From contig CAZPQC010000115.1 of NCBI GenBank assembly GCA_964588525.1, forward strand, positions 1 through 11,973: a stretch of DNA of 11,973 bases, read 5' to 3'. Below the pieces are notes generated by a model, which was not told the DNA's origin, did no database searches, and worked only from the letters and a program-made list of their open reading frames with translations. Positions 7,790 to 11,973 of this stretch are shown piece by piece. The position numbers were made by a program, and so were the translations under genes. How positions within the stretch are numbered: the first letter of the stretch is position 1; each line of letters opens with the position of its first letter. This DNA comes from JAFGQJ01 sp964588525. Lineage in GTDB: Bacteria > Spirochaetota > Spirochaetia > SZUA-6 > DRHE01.

Positions 7790-7821
7790 TCGACCATGAA
7801 CCTGGAGAAGGGATAAACGGC

Positions 7822-8835
7822 ATGTCCAAGAGAACCGGAAGGAGTGTATTTGCACGATTTGCCGGGCTTCGCGAACTGGGTATCTTCATTTTCCTTGTAG
7901 CGGTAGTGGTCATCATCTCCGTCCGCAGCCCGGTTTTTCTGACCCTCGATAATATTCACGATATCGGCCTGGATGCGGCCATCCTGGCCATCGTGGCCGT
8001 GGGGGAGATGATGGTCATCCTGACCGGGGGCATCGACATCTCCGTGGGCTCCGGGATCGGTTTATCAGGAATGATCGTGGCCCTGATTATCATGAACCAC
8101 TGGGGCATCCCTCCCCTCGTGGCCGTATTCATGGGTACGGCGGTCGGCGGCGTGCTGGGCATGATCAACGGGGTTCTGGTGGTAAAGGCCAGGATCCCCC
8201 CTATCATCACGACCCTGGGAACCATGAGCATCTACCGCGGAGTGACCTTCATCATCAACTACACGATCAACAAGGGCAAGTGGGTGGCGGCGGATCGATT
8301 CGCCCCGGCCTTCAGGACCTTTACCCGGGATACCTTCTTCCTCGTACCCAACCTGATCCTGATTACCATCATCATCTACATTATCTTCTACTATTTTCTC
8401 AATCACACGGTCACGGGCAGGAAGATCTACGCGGTCGGCAGCAACCCCGACGGCGCCCGTTTTGCCGGCATCAACGTCAGCAAGATCATGTTCCTCCCCT
8501 ACCTCCTGACCGGGATGCTGGTCGGGACCGGGGGAGTGCTGTGGGTATCCCGCTACACCTCGGCTCAAACCGACGCGGCTCAGGGCTTCGAGTTTATGGT
8601 CATCACCGCCGTTGTGATCGGCGGGGTCAAGGTCACGGGGGGCTCCGGATCCATTATCGGGATCCTGTTGGGCTCTATCTTGATCGGGGTGATCAACAAC
8701 GCCCTGAACCTGGTACGGGTCTCTCCATTTTGGAAGCTGGCCATCAACGGCTTCATCATCCTCATGGCGGTGATCGTGGACAAGTACATCCAGGAGAGTG
8801 TCAACAAGACCCTGCTGGAGAGAAGGAAGATATAG
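7822..8835 (+). CDS. Sugar ABC importer permease 1 (RbsC/AraH family)
   Basis: This inner-membrane subunit of the carbohydrate-uptake transporter-2 family has 337 residues and about eight to ten hydrophobic segments, the usual size. The family signature GEMMVILTGGIDISVGS lies near residues 59-75. The cytoplasmic coupling region contains a conserved GRKIYAVGSNPDGARFAGI stretch, and the late GGVKVTGGSGSIIG loop is also typical. The frame is open further upstream, to 7528, but that part overlaps the ATPase gene in another frame and encodes no membrane sequence. The ATG at 7822 has AAGGGA eight bases upstream and gives a normal N-terminus. Rhizobial rhamnose operons likewise carry two permease genes (rhaP, rhaQ); I cannot say which one this matches. 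The stop is followed after three bases by the second permease. Confidence 0.92.
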   Translation: MSKRTGRSVFARFAGLRELGIFIFLVAVVVIISVRSPVFLTLDNIHDIGLDAAILAIVAVGEMMVILTGGIDISVGSGIGLSGMIVALIIMNHWGIPPLVAVFMGTAVGGVLGMINGVLVVKARIPPIITTLGTMSIYRGVTFIINYTINKGKWVAADRFAPAFRTFTRDTFFLVPNLILITIIIYIIFYYFLNHTVTGRKIYAVGSNPDGARFAGINVSKIMFLPYLLTGMLVGTGGVLWVSRYTSAQTDAAQGFEFMVITAVVIGGVKVTGGSGSIIGILLGSILIGVINNALNLVRVSPFWKLAINGFIILMAVIVDKYIQESVNKTLLERRKI

Positions 8836-8838
8836 CAT

Positions 8839-9891
8839 ATGAAAGGGAAAAATCAGCAGCTGAAAGCCGGCTCTTTTGTCGTCCAGTGGGAATTCATTCT
8901 GCTGATGATCTTCGTCCTGTTCAACTTCTTCATGAGCTTTACCCACTCCAACTACCTGAGGGTCACCAATCTGTTCGACACGACCTTCATCTTCTCGGAA
9001 AAGGCGCTCGTAGCCCTGATCATGACCTTCATCATCATCACCGGGAACATCGATATATCCGTGGCCTCCATGATGGGCCTGTCCTCGGTGGTGCTGGCAA
9101 CGCTGTTCCGGGCGGGGATGAACATCTGGCTCGCCTCCCTGGTCGGCCTGGGGGTGGGAACCTTCTGTGGTTTTCTGAACGGCTTCATCATCACCCGGGT
9201 GAGGCTGCCCGCCCTGATCATCACCCTGGCCAACTTCTCCTTCTACAGGGGAATCGCCTACGTGATCCTCGGGGACGAGGCGGTCGGCGGCTTCCCGGAT
9301 GCTTTCCTCTACCTGGGACGGGGGTACATCGGCAACTCTCCGATCCCCTTCATCCTGGTGTTCTTCATCGTTCTCGCCGTTATAGCCGGGATCATCCTCC
9401 ACAGGACGAAATTCGGCCGCACCATATACGCCATCGGCTGGAACGAACACACTTGCTACGCCTCCGGCATTCCCGTTGACCGGATCAAGCTCCTGCTTTT
9501 CACAGTATCCGGATTCATGGCCGGTTTGGCCGCCGTGTTCATCACTTCCCGGATCGGAAACACCCGCCCCAACATCGCAACGGGTTTCGAGTTGGAGATC
9601 ATAACAATCGTGATCCTCGGCGGGGTGATGATCACCGGCGGGGTCGGCAAGATGTGGGGGGTGGTCCTGTCGATATTCCTGGTGGGCACCATCCGCTACG
9701 GTCTCGGGCTGCACAACATTCCCGGACAGTACATGCTGATCGTCACCGGATCCCTGCTCATCATCTCCATCCTGATGAACAACCTGATCGTCAACTATGT
9801 GGAGGCGAGGTATCTAAGGGCCATGGCCGCTCTGGAGCAGGGAGAAGAACTCCCCGCCGAACCGCCGGAAAAGAAAGGAGGTGATAGGTAG
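8839..9891 (+). CDS. Sugar ABC importer permease 2 (RbsC/AraH family)
   Basis: This second inner-membrane permease has 350 residues. It is homologous to the first but clearly diverged, so the channel is probably a heterodimer of the two. It carries the family signature IITGNIDISVASMMGLS (with GNIDIS in place of GGIDIS), the GRTIYAIGWNEHTCYASGI coupling stretch and the GGVMITGGVGKMWG loop. The C-terminus adds a short charged, Glu/Pro/Lys-rich cytoplasmic tail after the last helix. ATG at 8839 is three bases after the preceding stop, with AGAAGGAAG upstream inside the end of the first permease, so the two are probably translationally coupled. An 87-base gap separates it from the binding protein gene. 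Confidence 0.92.
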   Translation: MKGKNQQLKAGSFVVQWEFILLMIFVLFNFFMSFTHSNYLRVTNLFDTTFIFSEKALVALIMTFIIITGNIDISVASMMGLSSVVLATLFRAGMNIWLASLVGLGVGTFCGFLNGFIITRVRLPALIITLANFSFYRGIAYVILGDEAVGGFPDAFLYLGRGYIGNSPIPFILVFFIVLAVIAGIILHRTKFGRTIYAIGWNEHTCYASGIPVDRIKLLLFTVSGFMAGLAAVFITSRIGNTRPNIATGFELEIITIVILGGVMITGGVGKMWGVVLSIFLVGTIRYGLGLHNIPGQYMLIVTGSLLIISILMNNLIVNYVEARYLRAMAALEQGEELPAEPPEKKGGDR

Positions 9892-9921
9892 CTGGAGAAC
9901 ATTTCCATCGCGTCGAAATGC

Positions 9922-9938
9922 AGTCAACGTTGTTGACT
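9922..9938. promoter_or_regulatory. Perfect 7+7 inverted repeat, candidate operator or hairpin ahead of the binding-protein gene
   Basis: AGTCAAC-GTT-GTTGACT is a perfect 17-base inverted repeat located between permease 2 and the binding-protein gene. Its right arm contains TTGACT (9933-9938), a good -35 hexamer. Seventeen bases on lies AAAAAT (9956-9961), a mediocre -10. It could be a regulator site over an internal promoter, or an RNA stem-loop that stabilises the downstream message so that the binding protein is made in excess. The sequence does not decide between these. Confidence 0.4.
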
Positions 9939-9978
9939 CAAAAAAGCAACATAGAAAAAATCCAAAAAGGAGACAAAA

Positions 9979-11001
9979 ATGAAGAAAACGTTGCTTCTGA
10001 TCTTGGCAGCTATTCTGCTTATTTCCTTCTCCGCTTTTGCGGGAGGAAGCGGAGCAGCTAAAAAAGAAATCACGATCGCCATGATCGTCAAGAACATCGG
10101 AAATCCCTTTTTCGATGTGGTTCGAAAAGGCTGGGACGAGGCCGTGGCCGAGCTGGGCGTCAATGATGTCTGGAGGGGTCCCGAGCAGCCCACTCCCGAG
10201 GGGCAGATCGAGATCATGGAATCCCTGATCGCTCAAGGGGTGGACGGAATCACCTACGTAGGCAACGACCCCCAGGCCCTGGCGGGGGTTGCCCAGAAAG
10301 CCATGAAAGCCGGGATCAAGGTGAACGGCTGGGAGTCGGGAATCGTTCCCAACAGCCGCGATATATCGGTAGAGCCGGTGTCCGCCCAGACGATCGGTGC
10401 GGATCAGGTCAAGATCCTGGCCGAGCAGATCGGCTACAAGGGAGAGATCGCCATCCTCAGCGCTGCGGCCACCATGGCCAACCAGAACACCTGGATCAAG
10501 TACATGAAGGAAGAGCTGCAGAAGCCCGAGTACAAGGACATGAAACTGGTAGCGGTTGTCTACGGGGATGACGTGCGCGAGAAGAGTTACAACGAGGCTC
10601 TCGGACTTTTCAAGTCCTTCCCCAATTTGAGAGGCATCATCTCGCCGACCACGGTAGGGATCGCCGCTACTGGCAGGGCGATCACCGACGAGGGCATGAT
10701 CGACAAGGTCGAGCTCACCGGTCTTGGCCTGCCCAGTGAGATGTACGAATACGTGATGAACGGCGCCTCCAAGGTGTTCGGGCTCTGGAACCCGAAGGAT
10801 CTGGGCTACCTCAACGCCTACGTCACCTATCGTCTTGTAACCGGAGAGATCACCGGCAAGCCTGGCGAGAAATTCGAAGCCGGACGCCTGGGCTCCTACA
10901 CGATCGAGCCCCAGGAAGGCGTGACCAACGGTCTCGTCTACATGGGCAGCCTCTACCGATTCGACAAGAACAACGTTGGGGAGTTCAAAGACGAGCTGTA
11001 A
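9979..11001 (+). CDS. rhaS: Periplasmic sugar-binding protein, rhamnose (RhaS) type
   Basis: This substrate-binding protein delivers sugar to the ABC importer. It has 340 residues with a Sec signal peptide: MKK, a hydrophobic core at about 4-18, and a probable cut after AFA (residue 21). No lipobox cysteine is present, so a soluble periplasmic protein is expected. The mature part is a two-lobed periplasmic-binding-protein type I fold (Peripla_BP_4), beginning ITIAMIVKNIGNPFFDVV. The SPTTVGIAATGRAITD, LTGLGLPSEMYEYV, LWNPKDLGYLNAY and late LGSYTIEP stretches recall RhaS of rhamnose transporters; the AI-2 receptor LsrB is a more distant relative. AGGAG at 9968-9972, six bases before ATG, is the strongest ribosome-binding site in the transporter group, fitting the usual excess of binding protein. 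A strong terminator follows about 50 bases after the stop. Specificity for L-rhamnose is inferred from resemblance and neighbours. Confidence 0.88.
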   Translation: MKKTLLLILAAILLISFSAFAGGSGAAKKEITIAMIVKNIGNPFFDVVRKGWDEAVAELGVNDVWRGPEQPTPEGQIEIMESLIAQGVDGITYVGNDPQALAGVAQKAMKAGIKVNGWESGIVPNSRDISVEPVSAQTIGADQVKILAEQIGYKGEIAILSAAATMANQNTWIKYMKEELQKPEYKDMKLVAVVYGDDVREKSYNEALGLFKSFPNLRGIISPTTVGIAATGRAITDEGMIDKVELTGLGLPSEMYEYVMNGASKVFGLWNPKDLGYLNAYVTYRLVTGEITGKPGEKFEAGRLGSYTIEPQEGVTNGLVYMGSLYRFDKNNVGEFKDEL

Positions 11002-11051
11002 GCCGCCTGGAAGTGGTTTCGGCTGTGTCTGAATCACCGATGTGAGAATCC

Positions 11052-11089
11052 GATGGGAGGTCCGCTCAAAGGGACCTCCCATCTTTTTT
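11052..11089 (+). terminator. Rho-independent terminator after the binding-protein gene
   Basis: GATGGGAGGTCC (11052-11063) pairs perfectly with GGACCTCCCATC (11072-11083) around an eight-base loop, and six T follow directly (11084-11089). It lies between the binding-protein and mutarotase genes, so it should end or reduce the transporter transcript there. I see no T run for the opposite direction. Confidence 0.9.
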
Positions 11090-11139
11090 AAAACAGGAAA
11101 ATTCTCTAACTGAGACAAAACAGCAGCGAGGGGGAAGAT

Positions 11140-11475
11140 ATGCAAAAGATCGTGTGGGTCATGGAGCTGAAGGAGGACAAGGTCCAGGACTACATAGAGG
11201 TACACAAGAAGGAGAACGTCTGGCCCGAGATCATCGCGGTCAACAGGAAAGCCGGGGTGCACAAGGAGGAGATCTTTGTCTTCCAGAATTACGTGTTCAT
11301 CTATCTGGAGGTCGAAGACTACGATCGCATGATGAAGGTCTTTCAGGAGGATGAGGGGCTCAAGCGTTGGAACAAGATCACCCTGCCCATGTCCAAAGCC
11401 GCCCCGGATCTGGGAAGCACGATGAAGCAGCTGCCCCTGGTATTCGACTACCAGGAGGGCGAGCTGCTGCACTAG
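11140..11475 (+). CDS. rhaM: L-rhamnose mutarotase
   Basis: RhaM interconverts the alpha and beta anomers of L-rhamnose (and related 6-deoxy sugars) in the cytoplasm, so that imported sugar is quickly available in the form the first enzyme uses. The 111-residue protein matches the roughly 104-residue family (formerly DUF718). It has a short ferredoxin-like alpha/beta layout, H22 at the position of the catalytic His of E. coli RhaM, then VWPEI (27-31), matching the conserved W-P-E, and a later LKRWNKIT block near residues 74-81. The C-terminal end diverges from the E. coli protein. The start ATG has a GAGGGGGAAG purine run immediately upstream. The gene follows a strong terminator, yet I see no convincing promoter in the 50-base gap, so it depends on read-through or on a weak promoter I cannot recognise. 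Its stop overlaps the ribosome-binding site of the next gene. Confidence 0.9.
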   Translation: MQKIVWVMELKEDKVQDYIEVHKKENVWPEIIAVNRKAGVHKEEIFVFQNYVFIYLEVEDYDRMMKVFQEDEGLKRWNKITLPMSKAAPDLGSTMKQLPLVFDYQEGELLH

Positions 11476-11479
11476 GAGG
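11474..11479 (+). promoter_or_regulatory. Ribosome-binding site of the SDR gene overlapping the mutarotase stop
   Basis: AGGAGG shares its first bases with the TAG stop of the mutarotase gene and lies six bases before the GTG at 11486. This fixes the non-ATG start and suggests translational coupling. Confidence 0.7.
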
Positions 11480-11485
11480 AAGACG

Positions 11486-11973
11486 GTGAAGCTTAAAGGT
11501 AAATGGGCCCTGGTCACCGGCGGCGGCCGAGGCATCGGCCGCGGGATCTGCCTCAAGCTGGCCGAAGAGGGCTGCAACATCGCCGTGAACTACACGAGCG
11601 ATAAGGCGGCGGCCGAGGAAACCGTGAAGCGGTTGGAGAAGATGGGTGTAGAGGCTTACGGCGTGAAGGCGGATGTGTCCAATCGGGCCGAGGTGGAGGC
11701 CATGGTCGGCAGCATCACCAAACGAAACCGGCTGGATATCCTGATCGGAAACGCCGGGGTGGTTCGCTTCGAACCCTTCCTGGAGATCTCCCGGGAGGGG
11801 TGGGATTTTCAGATGAACATCAATCTGCTGGGATCCTTCAACGTGGGGCAGGAAGTGGCCCGCTATTTCGTGGCCAACCGGATTCCGGGAAAAGTCGTGT
11901 TCGTGACCTCCTTCAACCAGGAGGTTCCGAACGCCGGTCAGGGAGTGTACAGCATCTCCAAGAGCGGGATCCG
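11486..11973 (+). CDS. Short-chain dehydrogenase/reductase, C-terminus cut off by window edge
   Basis: The gene starts with GTG at 11486 and remains open to the right edge (162 codons plus two bases, of an expected 250 or so). It is a classical SDR: nucleotide-binding T-G-x3-G-x-G at 11-18 (TGGGRGIG), D63 after the third strand, NAG at 89-91, catalytic S142, and Y155-x3-K159 (YSISK) at normal spacing. SDRs oxidise or reduce hydroxyl and carbonyl groups with NAD(P). In rhamnose loci of the non-phosphorylated type, an SDR is either L-rhamnose 1-dehydrogenase or 2-keto-3-deoxy-L-rhamnonate 4-dehydrogenase. Either would fit beside a mutarotase and an L-rhamnonate dehydratase. Its place directly after the mutarotase mildly favours the first, but the sequence does not decide. 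Confidence 0.88.
   Translation, partial: MKLKGKWALVTGGGRGIGRGICLKLAEEGCNIAVNYTSDKAAAEETVKRLEKMGVEAYGVKADVSNRAEVEAMVGSITKRNRLDILIGNAGVVRFEPFLEISREGWDFQMNINLLGSFNVGQEVARYFVANRIPGKVVFVTSFNQEVPNAGQGVYSISKSGI

Noticed and set aside
7796..7816. Six-codon reading frame spanning the ribosome-binding site of permease 1
   Set aside because: It is too short to judge and has no ribosome-binding site of its own that I can see. Chance is likely.
7528..7821. Upstream extension of permease 1 in frame
   Set aside because: It overlaps the second ATPase domain in another frame and lacks membrane character, whereas ATG 7822 has a good ribosome-binding site.
8065..9714. Long minus-strand open frame (549 codons) under the two permease genes
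   Set aside because: It encodes an acidic, His/Asp/Gln-rich non-family sequence, the typical antisense shadow of GC-rich membrane-protein genes. Both permeases are clear on the plus strand.
9814..11580. Long minus-strand open frame (588 codons) under rhaS, the terminator and rhaM
   Set aside because: It runs through a perfect terminator and three recognisable plus-strand genes and shows no family motifs, so it is a shadow frame.

Overview
The window is a protein-coding bacterial segment, GC-rich by eye, with two oppositely oriented gene blocks that diverge from a 239-base intergenic region (3654-3892). I see no RNA genes, insertion sequences, phage genes or CRISPR arrays. The phylum cannot be fixed from the sequence. 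The long phosphate acetyltransferase, the Sec-exported sugar-binding protein and the overall gene style suggest an anaerobic or fermentative heterotroph. A free-living spirochaete is my tentative guess, at low confidence.

Left block (minus strand, read right to left). A full-length three-domain phosphate acetyltransferase (pta, 3653-1557) is followed after 27 bases by a membrane-anchored M15B/VanY-like peptidase (1529-474). After 10 more bases comes a J-domain protein that runs off the left edge (463-1). The short gaps suggest one transcript, driven by a good sigma70-type promoter that sits almost on top of the pta start codon.

Right block (plus strand). This is a sugar-acid and sugar-uptake operon of L-rhamnose type: a UroD/MtaA-family protein (3893-5059), an enolase-superfamily dehydratase that looks like L-rhamnonate dehydratase (5083-6222), a RhaSTPQ-type ABC importer (ATPase 6299-7789, permeases 7822-8835 and 8839-9891, binding protein 9979-11001), a strong intrinsic terminator (11052-11089), an L-rhamnose mutarotase (11140-11475) and the start of a short-chain dehydrogenase (11486 to the right edge).

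Working model (inference): the ABC system imports L-rhamnose or a close 6-deoxyhexose and the mutarotase equilibrates its anomers. An SDR oxidises the sugar, or a later keto-acid intermediate. The dehydratase converts the aldonate to 2-keto-3-deoxy-L-rhamnonate. This is the non-phosphorylated (oxidative) rhamnose route rather than RhaA/RhaB/RhaD. The role of the UroD-like protein heading the operon is not explained by that route and is the most interesting open question here. No regulator, lactonase or aldolase is visible; they may lie beyond the right edge.
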